A program made the translations under genes and the position numbers. Shown here piece after piece: positions 1 to 8,460 of a DNA stretch of 64,000 nt. The stretch covers positions 496,001-560,000 of the forward strand of contig NZ_JPRI01000012.1 in assembly GCF_000737765.1 (NCBI RefSeq), written 5' to 3'. Below the pieces are notes generated by a model. That model ran no database searches and was not told the origin of the DNA. It saw nothing but the letters and a program-made list of their open reading frames with translations. Each line of letters opens with the position of its first letter. The stretch's first letter is position 1. Source of the DNA: Chryseobacterium vrystaatense (GTDB lineage: Bacteria > Bacteroidota > Bacteroidia > Flavobacteriales > Weeksellaceae).

Positions 1-2
1 GT

Positions 3-134
3 GGAAATCTTGAAATAGGAAATAAGCTGGACATCCAAATGTCTACCGTAAGCACCTACAAAAAGAGAATTTTTAAAAAACTGAACATCAGCAACATTGC
101 AGAACTGATCAAGGTACATGAAATGATGCATTAA
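3..134 (+). CDS. LuxR-type response regulator, C-terminal end only (partial)
   Basis: The frame is open from the left edge to a TAA at 132-134 and encodes the last 43 residues of a LuxR/NarL-type helix-turn-helix. Recognisable parts are GNKLDIQMSTVSTYKKRI (recognition helix with the typical S-T-V-x-T-Y) and KKLNISNIAELIKV. In this family such a domain follows a receiver or other sensory domain, which lies outside the window, so the signal and targets cannot be told. The other two forward frames are interrupted in the first 25 bases, which supports this one. Confidence 0.75.
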   Translation, partial: GNLEIGNKLDIQMSTVSTYKKRIFKKLNISNIAELIKVHEMMH

Positions 135-164
135 CGCAGCAGGAATTCAACAGTAAAAAAAATT

Positions 165-197
165 GGGACCGGAATGTCTTGTTAAAAATCCGGTCCC
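165..197 (-). terminator. Hairpin with T-run on the minus strand
   Basis: GGGACCGG (165-172) pairs with CCGGTCCC (190-197). On the minus strand the stem is followed by AATTTTTTTT, as in an intrinsic terminator for leftward transcription. No leftward gene is visible upstream of it. The rightward LuxR-type gene ends only 31 bp before it, but there is no T-run on the plus strand. The rest of 135-440 shows no gene I recognise. Confidence 0.4.
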
Positions 198-440
198 GGT
201 ACAAAGATACTTGTGATTTTACATGCCACTACGTTTGAGGTATGGATGCAGAGTTATTGGCAAAGACGCTTTCATTATGCCACAGTAACCGATGCATTTG
301 CTCTGATTTCCATTGCGTCAGCGATCGGTTTTACCAATAAACCTGATTGAATAAAGCATTTTCAGGATTGAAAAAATATCAGGAACTTTACAGAACGTAA
401 ATTTCTGTAAAAACCTCCGTGTTTTTAATTGTACAAAATC

Positions 441-1643
441 ATGAATCTATCTGAAAAAGCAGAAAAAGGAAGCACCCGTTTCCGATATATAAAACTTTGT
501 ATCTTCTTTTCGGGACTTTCTGTCTTTGCACAGCTTTATCTTTTTCAACCCATGCTGCCCACTGTTGCAGAATATTTTAAAACAACTGCAGGAGACAGTT
601 CTCTTCTAGTATCTTCCTCTACCATAGGCATGGCAGCAGGTTTGCTGTTCTTTGCCTTTAAAGCAGACAGTTATTCAAGGAAAAAACTGATGACCTTTTC
701 TCTGCTCTCCTCTGCATTGCTTACCCTGTTGTCTGCATGGATCCCAAGTCTGAGCATTCTTATTGCCGCCGGTGTTATAAAAGGCTTTGTGGTATCGGGG
801 GTTTCTGCAGTTGCCCTTGCCTATCTTACGGAAGAAGTTCACATTTCCGTCGTAGGGCTCGCCATCAGTATGTATCTCAGCGGTAATACAATCGGTGGAA
901 TGAGCGGGAGGATCCTGGCCACTATTCTGGCAGGAGAATTCGGATGGCGCAATGCAGTTCTTATCATAGGTTTACAGAGTCTTTTGCTGGGACTTGTTTT
1001 CTGGAAACTGTTCCCCGAGTCCAAATTCTTCAATCCGCAAAAAACAGATTATTCTCTGAAAGTAAAGCAGATGAGAAAATTTTTTACAGATCCCTATTTG
1101 CTTCGCCTGTATGGTATTGCAGCTCTTCTGATGGGAACCTTCGTAAGCGTATATAATTATTTAACATTCAGACTGGAAGCTAAACCTTTTTCGCTTAGTC
1201 ATTTTGTGATCGCTTTTATATTTTTAATGTACATTTTCGGGGTATTTGGTACAATGATTACAAGCAGGCTCTCCACAAGATTCAGCCGAAATCTGATTCT
1301 CAAAAGTTCAGTGGTTTTCATGCTTTCAGGTACAGCACTGCTGCTGTCGGAGAATATTTATGTGGTCATCTTTGGTTTGGGACTGTTTACTCTGGCTTTT
1401 TTTGCAGCCCACACCATGGCAAGCCAAATGACCGCACTGCATGCCAAACAGGGTAAATCTTCGGCAACATCTATTTACTGGCTCTTTTATTATTTCGGAT
1501 CCAGTATTCTGGGCAGTGGTACAGGTTATATTCTGCACGCATTTTCGTGGAATATTTTTATAACCATCCTGCTGTTTTCGGTTGCTATTTCATTTATACT
1601 CGCTTCGGCCAACAAGGATTTAAAGGAAATTAAAATGTCTTAA
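441..1643 (+). CDS. MFS transporter (YnfM/AraJ-like)
   Basis: A 400-residue major facilitator protein with about twelve hydrophobic segments. The N-terminal part (QLYLFQPMLPTVAEYF) and the loop between segments 2 and 3 (FKADSYSRKKLM, a degenerate MFS motif A) resemble the YnfM/AraJ branch of small-molecule exporters. It should sit in the inner membrane and work by proton antiport; the substrate cannot be read from sequence. An in-frame TTG lies four codons upstream, but the ATG at 441 is preferred. It stands alone, with about 200 bp of A/T-rich sequence behind it. Confidence 0.8.
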   Translation: MNLSEKAEKGSTRFRYIKLCIFFSGLSVFAQLYLFQPMLPTVAEYFKTTAGDSSLLVSSSTIGMAAGLLFFAFKADSYSRKKLMTFSLLSSALLTLLSAWIPSLSILIAAGVIKGFVVSGVSAVALAYLTEEVHISVVGLAISMYLSGNTIGGMSGRILATILAGEFGWRNAVLIIGLQSLLLGLVFWKLFPESKFFNPQKTDYSLKVKQMRKFFTDPYLLRLYGIAALLMGTFVSVYNYLTFRLEAKPFSLSHFVIAFIFLMYIFGVFGTMITSRLSTRFSRNLILKSSVVFMLSGTALLLSENIYVVIFGLGLFTLAFFAAHTMASQMTALHAKQGKSSATSIYWLFYYFGSSILGSGTGYILHAFSWNIFITILLFSVAISFILASANKDLKEIKMS

Positions 1644-1846
1644 CAAATAAAATATACCACACAGCTACCACAAATCATATTGGTTTTGTACTGATTTTAA
1701 GAATTTACCCTATTATTTTAACAAATAATTAATTATTTATAAGAAAAATTAACAAAACATTCAAGAATACAAAGACATTACTCTAATGCAGGGCATAATA
1801 TTTGCAAGTACTTAAAGACCACACACCTTTCTAAACTCACAATATT

Positions 1847-2263
1847 ATGAACGCAGCAGATCTTAAAATTAAAAACTTAGTTGAATACAAAAATCAGACG
1901 TACACGATTACTGAAATTTTTCAGGGAGGAAATCATGATTATTTTGTGAAAATTGAAAATGACATCCAAAGTTTTTCAGTTCCGGCTGAATCTATTACAC
2001 CGATCCAAATAACTGAGGAATGGCTTGAAAAATTTGGATTTTTACGCACTTACAGCTCGGAGCAGAGAATTCGTTATGAAAGACCCGAAGCGTTTATCAA
2101 ATACGACTTTGATTTAAGTTCAAAAAAAATTCTGGAGGGCCTTAAAATATACGGAAACTCCATCAAGTGCAGGTATATTCACGAGTTTCAGAATATTTTC
2201 TCGTGTCTTTTCGGAAAAGAGCCGTCAACATCCAGTTATGGAATGCTGAAGGCAGAATCTTAG
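1847..2263 (+). CDS. Hypothetical protein of a Bacteroidota family
   Basis: A 138-residue soluble protein without signal peptide or membrane segment. The N-terminal 45 residues look like a small beta-rich domain (LVEYKNQTYTITEIF). They are followed by ITPIQITEEWLEKFGF, and near the end comes CRYIHEFQNIFSCLFGKE. The combination of 'ITEEWLEKFGF' and a final '+YIHxxQNxxxxLxGxE' is shared by short hypothetical proteins I recall from Bacteroidota genomes, often in accessory regions; their function is not known to me. The gene has its own terminator at 2285-2310. Confidence 0.7.
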   Translation: MNAADLKIKNLVEYKNQTYTITEIFQGGNHDYFVKIENDIQSFSVPAESITPIQITEEWLEKFGFLRTYSSEQRIRYERPEAFIKYDFDLSSKKILEGLKIYGNSIKCRYIHEFQNIFSCLFGKEPSTSSYGMLKAES

Positions 2264-2284
2264 TTGATCATGTTTATTATAAAG

Positions 2285-2310
2285 AAACCGTTGCTTGTTA
2301 GCAGCGGTTT
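2285..2310 (+). terminator. Intrinsic terminator after the 1847-2263 gene
   Basis: AAACCGTTGC (2285-2294) pairs with GCAGCGGTTT (2301-2310) with one G-T wobble and is followed by TATTTTAT. It lies 22 bp after the stop codon. Confidence 0.75.
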
Positions 2311-2358
2311 TATTTTATATTTCTTTCAGATATCTTAAAGACTTAATCGGGAACTAAA

Positions 2359-2868
2359 TTATCTCAGCAACTCCATTTGTTTTTGAAGGCGTTTCTTTTT
2401 AGCGTTTTCCCGTTGCTCTTTACGGAACTCCCAGGGTGAAACTGCTTTTTTATCCTGCCACAAGCCCAATTTTTTATTTTTTGCGGTATCCTGTATTTTT
2501 CCAAGATTTTTATCTTTAGAATAGGAATAATACCACCATCCATATCCGGCTTTGATAATCTCTTCAGAAAGATACTTTCCGTTGTCATAATACACTTTGG
2601 CGACTGAACGCCCATAACGGTCTTTCTTCATTTCTGTAAACCTGATCTGCTTGGCAAAAACCTGATCTGATGTAAACTGTTTGGCATTTTTTCCAAATGG
2701 CTGTCTTTTTTCGGGACAGTCTACTTCTGCCAGACGAAGTTTCTTCTGTATGTTTCCGTCCAATAAAACTGTAATGGTATCACCATCTGAAATTCCTACT
2801 ACTTTTGCCAACGTCTGTGAGAAAAAAGAAAGGGGTAAGCATAATAATGCACAAAGAAATATTCTCAT
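2359..2868 (-). CDS. Secreted thermonuclease-like (SNase-family) nuclease
   Basis: A 169-residue protein with an N-terminal signal peptide (MRIFLCALLCLPLSFFSQ) followed by a staphylococcal-nuclease fold. Family hallmarks are present: DGDT in the first strands, LRLAEVDCPE with the catalytic Arg and an acidic residue, and DRYGR with the second catalytic Arg. The ending SPWEFRKEQRE is also typical. The predicted activity is Ca-dependent cleavage of DNA or RNA in the periplasm or outside the cell. The C-terminus is Lys/Arg-rich. It is a single gene, and the downstream 1847-2263 gene is convergent with it. Confidence 0.87.
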   Translation of the reverse strand: MRIFLCALLCLPLSFFSQTLAKVVGISDGDTITVLLDGNIQKKLRLAEVDCPEKRQPFGKNAKQFTSDQVFAKQIRFTEMKKDRYGRSVAKVYYDNGKYLSEEIIKAGYGWWYYSYSKDKNLGKIQDTAKNKKLGLWQDKKAVSPWEFRKEQRENAKKKRLQKQMELLR

Positions 2869-2988
2869 GAAGCAAAATTATAAATATATTTCTAAATCTC
2901 TTTACCAGAAAGGATTTCTTTTACTTAATTCACCTTTTACATCTACGTTATCCATTTCATTACTTACTGATTTGCAAATGAAATGGAT

Positions 2989-3324
2989 TTACAGTTGTTT
3001 AGACATTTTTTTCCATTTAGCCAACGTGTTTCTGCTTATTTTGAAATAATTGGCCGTTTCCGTATTGTTCAGATTATTTCTTATCTGATAATTTAGAATA
3101 TATAGAACTGTTTCCTGATCATAAGATCTGAATTTACTGTTATTTTCAATGACTTCTGACACGATTTCTGTACCGAATATATAGGTGTTGATCAGAATAA
3201 TCTCTCTCGTTGTAAGCTTTTCCTTTTCCAGAAGATCAATGCATTTTTCTTTTTTATCGGGGTATTTTTTTTCAATAATATCCTGATAAATCCTCTTATA
3301 ATTTGGTGATTGACAGTTTTCCAT
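2989..3324 (-). CDS. Small HTH protein, third gene of an overlapping triad
   Basis: 111 residues. The C-terminal 45 residues (KFRSYDQETVLYILNYQIRNNLNNTETANYFKISR split over two helices, then NTLAKWKKM) form a helix-turn-helix like those in transposase OrfA or Psq-type proteins. The N-terminus (NYKRIYQDIIEKKYPDKKEKC) is helical. I recall similar 105-115-residue proteins as a common accessory family in Chryseobacterium. Its start lies 29 bp inside the preceding gene, so the pair is probably translationally coupled. There is no integrase domain, so calling it a transposase would go too far. Confidence 0.7.
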   Translation of the reverse strand: MENCQSPNYKRIYQDIIEKKYPDKKEKCIDLLEKEKLTTREIILINTYIFGTEIVSEVIENNSKFRSYDQETVLYILNYQIRNNLNNTETANYFKISRNTLAKWKKMSKQL

Positions 3325-3613
3325 ATTCTGTTTTAATATACTTTTCCTCTACTTTATTTTCCGTAAAAATCAGTCTGATTGTTTTTCGTTTTCCATACCA
3401 GGTTTCAGACAGGACAGCGGACAGGAAATCATTTTCGCCTTCGATGCTATAGTGATCCAATACCTTTAAAACCTCAGATCTGGTTTTCCCATAAAAACTG
3501 ATTTTTTCGATACATTCCGCCTCCAAAACCTTTTTTTTATTTCTTTCTCTCCCTTTCAATTGAAATGCAATTCTCCAATCCATATTGTTCTGGTAAAAAT
3601 TATAGATGTACAT
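3296..3613 (-). CDS. Hypothetical protein, middle gene of the triad
   Basis: 105 residues, no signal peptide and no recognised motif. The centre is beta-rich (FLSAVLSETWYGKRKTIRLIFTENKVEEKYIKTEY), which suggests a small compact domain. It overlaps the gene before it by 14 bp and the one after it by 29 bp. The three genes are therefore almost certainly one transcript and possibly one complex. A second start at MDWRIAF, ten codons in, is possible. Confidence 0.65.
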   Translation of the reverse strand: MYIYNFYQNNMDWRIAFQLKGRERNKKKVLEAECIEKISFYGKTRSEVLKVLDHYSIEGENDFLSAVLSETWYGKRKTIRLIFTENKVEEKYIKTEYGKLSITKL

Positions 3614-4037
3614 GATTATATTTGCTCAGCCATTTATACAGTGTGGTCTTGGGTATCCTGTACTCTTCAATGATCTGACTCCTTTTCATCGCTCCGGTAT
3701 TAAGCTGTTCCATGACAAATGAAATAAGCTCCTTGGTATAAATGTTTTTTCTGAATGTAGGCAGAATGGCAGATTTCGTTCCGGATGTTTTCTCACTCCC
3801 ATCCGGTGGAGAGTACAAAACAAGATGCTGTGTGTACAATCGGAAAAAGTCATAGCTCAATAATTTACTCCATTTAAGAAGGAGATCAGTACTTAAGTTT
3901 TCCTCTTTATACATTTTTAAGATCTCATCTTCTGTACAGTTAAAAAAATTACAAATACGAAACATATCAATATCACATTCCCCGACTCTTTCAGCAATTA
4001 AATTTCCGACATTGATATTCTTTAAATTTATTTTCAT
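3600..4037 (-). CDS. HTH protein, first gene of the triad
   Basis: 145 residues. The N-terminal half (KINLKNINVGNLIAERV, then RICNFFNCTEDEILKMY) looks like a small xenobiotic-response-type helical domain. The C-terminal half (YTKELISFVMEQLNTGAMK, SQIIEEYRIPKTTLYKWLSKY) is a helix-turn-helix resembling the OrfA subunit of IS3 elements. No OrfB, integrase motif or terminal inverted repeats are found nearby. Promoter module 1 lies about 270 bp upstream with a terminator-like hairpin in between, so the gene may belong to the regulon described for 4305-16953, or may encode its DNA-binding protein (inference). Confidence 0.72.
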   Translation of the reverse strand: MKINLKNINVGNLIAERVGECDIDMFRICNFFNCTEDEILKMYKEENLSTDLLLKWSKLLSYDFFRLYTQHLVLYSPPDGSEKTSGTKSAILPTFRKNIYTKELISFVMEQLNTGAMKRSQIIEEYRIPKTTLYKWLSKYNHVHL

Positions 4038-4198
4038 TGTTGTTATTATTTTGTATTTCCAATACTTACTTTACTCTATCGAAATTCTGTTTACATTAAG
4101 AAAATGAGAATAACAGATTATATAATGAGATCCGAATACCTACCTGATAAAATGGTTAAGATCATTTGATGAAATACGTATTATTTTTTTGAGGTAAA

Positions 4199-4243
4199 AA
4201 TTTCTTTGGAGGCAGAGGAACTGAGGAACCCTCCAAAGAAATT
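4199..4243 (-). terminator. Leader hairpin downstream of promoter module 1
   Basis: A 14-bp stem (4199-4212 with 4230-4243; core CTTTGGAGG/CCTCCAAAG) is followed on the minus strand by a T5 run. It sits about 55-100 nt into the transcript from module 1 and before the triad start at 4037, the place of an attenuator. The same stem core recurs at 4735-4770 and 8954-8988. Confidence 0.6.
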
Positions 4244-4304
4244 AAAAATAAACCCTACGAAATCATCACTGTGTTTTTATGAGATCATCATTGTATTTCT
4301 GTTG

Positions 4305-4369
4305 CAAATCTAGGAAGGAATTGAGTACAACACAAACAAATGGCTGTTACTATTCGCGAATATTAACAG
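4305..4369 (-). promoter_or_regulatory. Promoter module 1: 26-bp dyad plus -33/-7
   Basis: Dyad at 4344-4369 around TATTCGCGAATA with CTGTTA/TAACAG arms. The -33 TTTG is at 4333-4336 and a perfect -7 TAGATTTG at 4305-4312 (minus strand), with a 20-bp spacer. Transcription should start near 4299 and run left towards the HTH triad. Confidence 0.8.
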
Positions 4370-4588
4370 CATAATTTAATACTTAAAACACTTATTAATA
4401 GGCATTTAAATGCATTAAAAACAAAACTAACATACACAGATAAAAATTAGAGTTATTTCTGTTTTTCCGGTAAAAAGGCAACACAAAACAGTCTTAGTGT
4501 AAGAGGCTGTCCGGATCAGTTTGAGTCATTCTATTAAAAGAGGTATTATGTTTGGGTTGATATCCTACGGTTTGCAACACATATAAAA

Positions 4589-4610
4589 AGCCTGCCAAAG
4601 ATGGCAGGCT
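4589..4610 (-). terminator. Intrinsic terminator
   Basis: AGCCTGCCA/TGGCAGGCT stem with a four-base loop. On the minus strand it is followed by TTTTTATATG. It would stop transcription from module 2 before it reaches module 1. Confidence 0.8.
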
Positions 4611-4788
4611 ACTCCCTTCTAAAGGAGACACTAATATGAATAATGGTTAAAAGCTTTTATTATTTTTCATATATAACCATAATAAAAACTTTGAAGAATA
4701 GCGGTCCTGAACATTCAATGTACTGATTTAAAATCTTTGGAGGCAGGAATCATCCGTATCGCCTCCAAAGAAAAACCACGTTCATTTA
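4589..4788 (-). ncRNA. Putative short terminated transcript from module 2
   Basis: From the predicted start near 4788, the leftward transcript meets a CTTTGGAGGC/GCCTCCAAAG hairpin (4735-4770). It then passes a TTCATATTA motif (4632-4640) and ends at a hairpin with T-run (AGCCTGCCA 4589-4597 with TGGCAGGCT 4602-4610). No open frame longer than about a dozen codons is present. Either a small RNA or the remains of a cassette that lost its gene. The rest of 4370-4883 holds no gene. Confidence 0.4.
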
Positions 4789-4793
4789 CATCG

Positions 4794-4858
4794 TAAAACT
4801 ATCACTAAACCGGGAGATATAAAAAAGAATGTCTGTCACTATTCGCGAATAATGACAG
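4794..4858 (-). promoter_or_regulatory. Promoter module 2: 26-bp dyad plus -33/-7
   Basis: Dyad 4833-4858; the arms extend to GTCTGTCA/TGACAGAC (4831-4860). The -33 is TTTT at 4822-4825 and the -7 TAGTTTTA at 4794-4801. The dyad lies only 24 bp after the stop of the 4884-5396 frame and is followed by a T-run, so it may also terminate that transcript. The region from -33 into the leader is nearly identical to module 5. Confidence 0.75.
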
Positions 4859-4883
4859 ACAAAAAAATAAGCAAATAGCAGAT

Positions 4884-5396
4884 CTAATGTACCAGATCTC
4901 CAGTAGCAATACCATTTGTAGCAGTTTCCAATATAATTTTCATCACAGAATATTTTGTTCGGGTTTTTAATCCCTGGGAAGAATTTATCGCAACAGAATC
5001 TCCCTGTATTTCTATCTGCCCGATCCCTTTTTGAATAATTTCACAGTTGAAACCTGCAGGCAACCCGGCTGGAACCGTAATAATTATATTGGAATCTGAA
5101 TTTACAAATACAAATCCATTATCATCGTCACTGATGATGGTGTAGCTGCCTGTAACCGTTTTTACAGAAGTTTTGGGATACTGCCATGTTCCCAATCCAT
5201 CAGCATTGGACGTCAATACCTTTCCTTCCCCCTGAGTACCATCTGTAATTTTTATACCTCCGTTTTTCGTTCCGCTATTGATTTCAAAACTTCCGTTGGT
5301 TTTTAAGGTTTCTTCAGCAAAATTTCCTTCTATTAAAGGACTATTCGTGTTATTTAATATTCTAAGCTGTGACTCATGAGAAATAATGTGCTGCAC
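4884..5396 (-). pseudogene. Fragment of a secreted fibre-like protein, probably 5'-truncated
   Basis: 170 residues with no signal peptide. The stretch GTQGEGKVLTSNADGLGTWQ is the linker seen in long secreted or tail-fibre-like proteins of flavobacteria. A beta-rich end follows (SDDDNGFVFVNSDSNIIITVPAG). The only upstream start is a GTG at 5394-5396, and this GTG overlaps the -7 box of promoter module 3 (TAAATGTG, 5394-5401). The start codon would thus lie upstream of the transcription start. This points to the 3' part of a larger gene fused to a promoter module. A later start cannot be excluded; the downstream frame is intact. Confidence 0.55.
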
Positions 5397-5458
5397 ATTT
5401 AGATTTAATCATTCTCTGCGACAAAGAAATGCCTGTCATTATTCGCGAATATTAACAG
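5394..5458 (-). promoter_or_regulatory. Promoter module 3: 26-bp dyad plus -33/-7
   Basis: Dyad 5433-5458. The -33 TTTG is at 5422-5425 and the -7 TAAATGTG (one mismatch to TAnnTTTG) at 5394-5401, with a 20-bp spacer. The -7 box overlaps the first codon of the 4884-5396 frame. Confidence 0.72.
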
Positions 5459-5806
5459 ACTGAAAAAAGCATAAAACAATGACAAACAATTAATTAAATA
5501 AAATAAATCCACTTTAAAATATTGAAGTTAATCTTAACAAAAAGACTGCTAACTGTCTGATAATTTCATCATCTGACAATCAAAAAAGGTAATTAAAATA
5601 TTAAAAATTAAATGAAAATCAGAATTAAGCATCAAATATTTCTTTAAGTTTATAACTCACACCATATGCAATTTTATACCCATCTGTATGATTGTATTGC
5701 AAAAGAAGATATCAGTGTATGACGTGGTAAAAAATATTCAGTACTAGACGAAATAGGAGATCTTTCCGATATACCACAGCGATATTGAAGTTGTTTACCC
5801 TAAAAA

Positions 5807-5837
5807 GGCTGCTATGATCAATCATTTCATAACAGCC
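5807..5837 (-). terminator. Terminator of the 8460-5952 operon
   Basis: GGCTGCTATGA pairs imperfectly with TCATAACAGCC and is followed on the minus strand by TTTTTA. It lies 115 bp after the stop at 5952 and is preceded by TTTGTGTT, an 8-base block found before several terminators of this island. The rest of 5459-5951 holds no gene. Confidence 0.7.
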
Positions 5838-5951
5838 TAACACAAATTAAAAAAAATGTAATGATCCTTTACCAATCGCAGAAATTGAATATCTTTATAT
5901 TTCTCATCTAGTAGTATTTTCCAAACTAGACCCTAAAAAAGAGATTGTATT

Positions 5952-7640
5952 CTACTTAATTTTCTGGATTGAAATATTGGTGACATTTCCATCTCCTGAT
6001 GTTCCTGACTCAGTTGACAAAATTACAGCTGTAGCAGGACCACTACTATCCCCTCTTGTCGAAGCAGCTACAAATTTTATACTGTAACCAGAGTACGGAA
6101 CCTTAATTGCCGTTGTAAAAGTCATAAGATCTCCTATGGTTGGATTATGATCATTAGCAAGAATAGGACGTGAAGAAAACTTACTCGCCCGTGCAATATA
6201 ATTTCCATCAGCATTACTCTGGGAAGAAGTTTTTATTCCCAATACATATCTCATCAGGTTAACAGAAGGTTGTGCAAAGCTGGCCTGCATATTAATCTGA
6301 TAAGATCCCGCTTGTTTAAAAGTCAGTATTCCAGTAGAAGTATTATAAGAATACAGAGCCGAAGCGGCCGCAAGTTCAGAAAATAACAAAGTAACAGGTA
6401 CTCCAAATACATTTTTATTTTGTCCCAAACGTGCATAAAACAATCCGGAATCCTCTGATCCTGCTCCAATAGTCTTTAATACTCCATTGGCGTCCACAAC
6501 CACAATCCTATCCATACCTGCAGATCCCAGTTTGGTATTGATAGAGCGTATCCTAACATTTCCGGAATCGATATCCAGTTTTTCTGTTGCAGAATCTGTC
6601 CCTATCCCCACATTACCATTGGTATCAATTCTCATCTTAGCTGTATCATTAGTCATCAGATCAAGGGGATGATTGCTGTAGGTTCCCAGCCATGCAGCAT
6701 CAGTACCACCATTTGAGATGCGTTTTCCCAAATAAGACCTTAACTTTACAGTTCCATCAGTATGCTGCAGTCCATAACTTTTTGTTGGGGTATTGATGTC
6801 AAGCCTGGTTTCAGGTGCAGCTGTTCCTATACCTACCCTGCCATCATTGGCACTCTCGAGAAACATCAGCTCCTTTAGCGATTTGCCTACACTGAAGGAA
6901 AGATAACGTTCCCCACCTGCTGTAGAAGTCGAGGTATCCCCAAAATTAATCCTCGCAACATTACCTGTATGAACAGAAGAGGAACTTTTTATATTAATCC
7001 CGTAATTGTTCCAGCGGTTCCCATAACCATATCCATCCTGGCCAATATTGATATCTATTGCATTGGTGGTGGCATCACGTCCTGTATCTTCTTTTGCTGC
7101 ATTGAGAAATTGCCCACCTTCTACATGAAGTTTTCTTGAAGGAGAAACGGTTCCCATTCCTACCCTGTCATTTGCGGCATCTACAGAAAAAGTAGCCCCG
7201 TCTACAGAAAACGCATTGGCTGCGGTTCCCGTAAAGGCCAGGGTTTTTGTTCCCTGAGCTACCACTCTGTTATCATCAAGCGTTCCGTTGCTGTTATAAA
7301 GATTAGTATTTGCAGACGGTGGTATCAGTTTGATCCAGGATGTTCCGTTATAATAGTAGAATCCTATCGCATCAATATGGATCGCTGCCCCCGCAGCCGT
7401 TCCGGTAGCAATATTGTTAATATAAATAAGGGTAGAGACAGGAACTCCTTTCATACTCTGGGCTCTCTGGCGGTCCACCCTGGGGATCAAAGCTCCGTCT
7501 ACGACGGAAGAAGTCCCCGTTTCAGCAGTCGCTGTCACATCAAGTGTGGCAGCTGGAAAGTTGGTGTTAACGCCAAACTGAGCATGTAATGTCATTGATA
7601 AACATACAGCTCCGGCCGATAAAAATAATTGTTTTTTCAT
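5952..7640 (-). CDS. Secreted fibre-like repeat protein, 562 aa
   Basis: Signal peptide MKKQLFLSAGAVCLSMTLHAQ; an ATG six codons upstream is less likely because the signal peptide begins cleanly here. An N-terminal module follows (FGVNTNFPAATLDVT, ALIPRVDRQRAQSMKG, STLIYINN, GFYYYNGTSWIKL). Next come several 'RVGIGTAAPETRLDI'-type repeats (around residues 160, 275, 350), as in trimeric fibre or tail-fibre-like proteins. The C-terminal ~150 residues are a beta domain (GVPVTLLFSEL, AGSYQINMQASF) that could be C1q/TNF-like and differs from that of its paralogues. It starts 34 bp after the preceding paralogue's stop and is probably in one operon from module 4. The role is unknown; it is presumably exported and surface-associated. 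Confidence 0.78.
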   Translation of the reverse strand: MKKQLFLSAGAVCLSMTLHAQFGVNTNFPAATLDVTATAETGTSSVVDGALIPRVDRQRAQSMKGVPVSTLIYINNIATGTAAGAAIHIDAIGFYYYNGTSWIKLIPPSANTNLYNSNGTLDDNRVVAQGTKTLAFTGTAANAFSVDGATFSVDAANDRVGMGTVSPSRKLHVEGGQFLNAAKEDTGRDATTNAIDINIGQDGYGYGNRWNNYGINIKSSSSVHTGNVARINFGDTSTSTAGGERYLSFSVGKSLKELMFLESANDGRVGIGTAAPETRLDINTPTKSYGLQHTDGTVKLRSYLGKRISNGGTDAAWLGTYSNHPLDLMTNDTAKMRIDTNGNVGIGTDSATEKLDIDSGNVRIRSINTKLGSAGMDRIVVVDANGVLKTIGAGSEDSGLFYARLGQNKNVFGVPVTLLFSELAAASALYSYNTSTGILTFKQAGSYQINMQASFAQPSVNLMRYVLGIKTSSQSNADGNYIARASKFSSRPILANDHNPTIGDLMTFTTAIKVPYSGYSIKFVAASTRGDSSGPATAVILSTESGTSGDGNVTNISIQKIK

Positions 7641-7674
7641 TTTTAAGTGTTTAGTCATCGTATAATTTCCCTAA

Positions 7675-8460
7675 TTAGTTTGTTTCAGAAAAAGTAATGT
7701 TTACAGATCTTTTTCCTACCGCCCAGCCCAAATTAGCCCGGCTTGCCTCAACCCATATTTTATCTCCGGAATTAAGGACAAAACTGGCAGAAAGATTATT
7801 ACGCTGTGTAAAAGGGCCCGTTGTCCCGGGTGTTGGAGTAATGAGTATATTGTTAGCCGTTGTTTCAGATTCATTTCCAGCCTTAATGACCAAAAAGGCA
7901 CTGGTTGTATTGGAACAGTCTTCATACAGCAATGATGCAGTAATCGTAAATACTCCTTTTCTGCTGACCGTCATTTCATTATTTACCATACTCCATACCC
8001 CAATTTCCGGATCTGCTGTAATATTAACTGCAGGAAAAGATATTTTTTTAACGACTCCATTCGCCACCGTTTCGGCGGCATCATTATACGTTCCACTTCC
8101 GTTAAATGCAGCTTTTGTAAGAGGTGCTACCCCAACATCGTTAAAGCGCAGCCATACGGATCCATCAAAGTAATAATATCCTGTTTCATTCATGTTGACC
8201 GTCGTTCCTGCAGCGCTTCCGGTAGCCACACTGTTGACATAGATCATGGTCGATTCAGGAGTTCCTGTCATACTATGAGCCCTTTCCCTGTCCATTCTAG
8301 GGATCAGAAGACCTTCCACTGCATTAGAAATTCCTGTCGGGTTTTTAGCTGTGATTTCAAGAGTGGCTTTCGGTGCCTGGTTGTTAATGCCCACTTGCGC
8401 ATGCAGACTTACAAAAAACAATGCCGTAACGGCACTTGCCAATAATTTGCTTTTTCTCAT
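7675..8460 (-). CDS. Secreted protein with N-terminal fibre module and C1q-like C-terminus
   Basis: 261 residues. Signal peptide MRKSKLLASAVTALFFVSLHAQ, then the shared N-terminal module (VGINNQAPKATLEIT, GLLIPRMDRERAHSMTG, TMIYVNS, GYYYFDGSVWLRFNDVG). A C-terminal beta-sandwich of about 140 residues follows (SRKGVFTITASLLYED, RNNLSASFVLNSGDKIWVEA, VGKRSVNITFSE), which resembles the C1q/TNF fold. The same C-terminal domain ends the 12147-12923 and 13660-15717 proteins. Promoter module 4 lies 135-200 bp upstream. Function unknown; it is likely a secreted adhesin- or fibre-tip-like protein. Confidence 0.8.
   Translation of the reverse strand: MRKSKLLASAVTALFFVSLHAQVGINNQAPKATLEITAKNPTGISNAVEGLLIPRMDRERAHSMTGTPESTMIYVNSVATGSAAGTTVNMNETGYYYFDGSVWLRFNDVGVAPLTKAAFNGSGTYNDAAETVANGVVKKISFPAVNITADPEIGVWSMVNNEMTVSRKGVFTITASLLYEDCSNTTSAFLVIKAGNESETTANNILITPTPGTTGPFTQRNNLSASFVLNSGDKIWVEASRANLGWAVGKRSVNITFSETN

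Noticed and set aside
240..355. Possible gene remnant before the MFS gene
   Set aside because: Short frames give no recognisable protein; too little to support a pseudogene.
2989..4037. IS3-type insertion sequence
   Set aside because: Only OrfA-like HTH domains are present, with no OrfB, no DDE motif, no terminal inverted repeats and no target duplication.
7697..8173. 158-codon plus-strand frame
   Set aside because: Shadow of the 7675-8460 secreted-protein gene on the other strand; similar shadows under the other paralogues were dropped as well.
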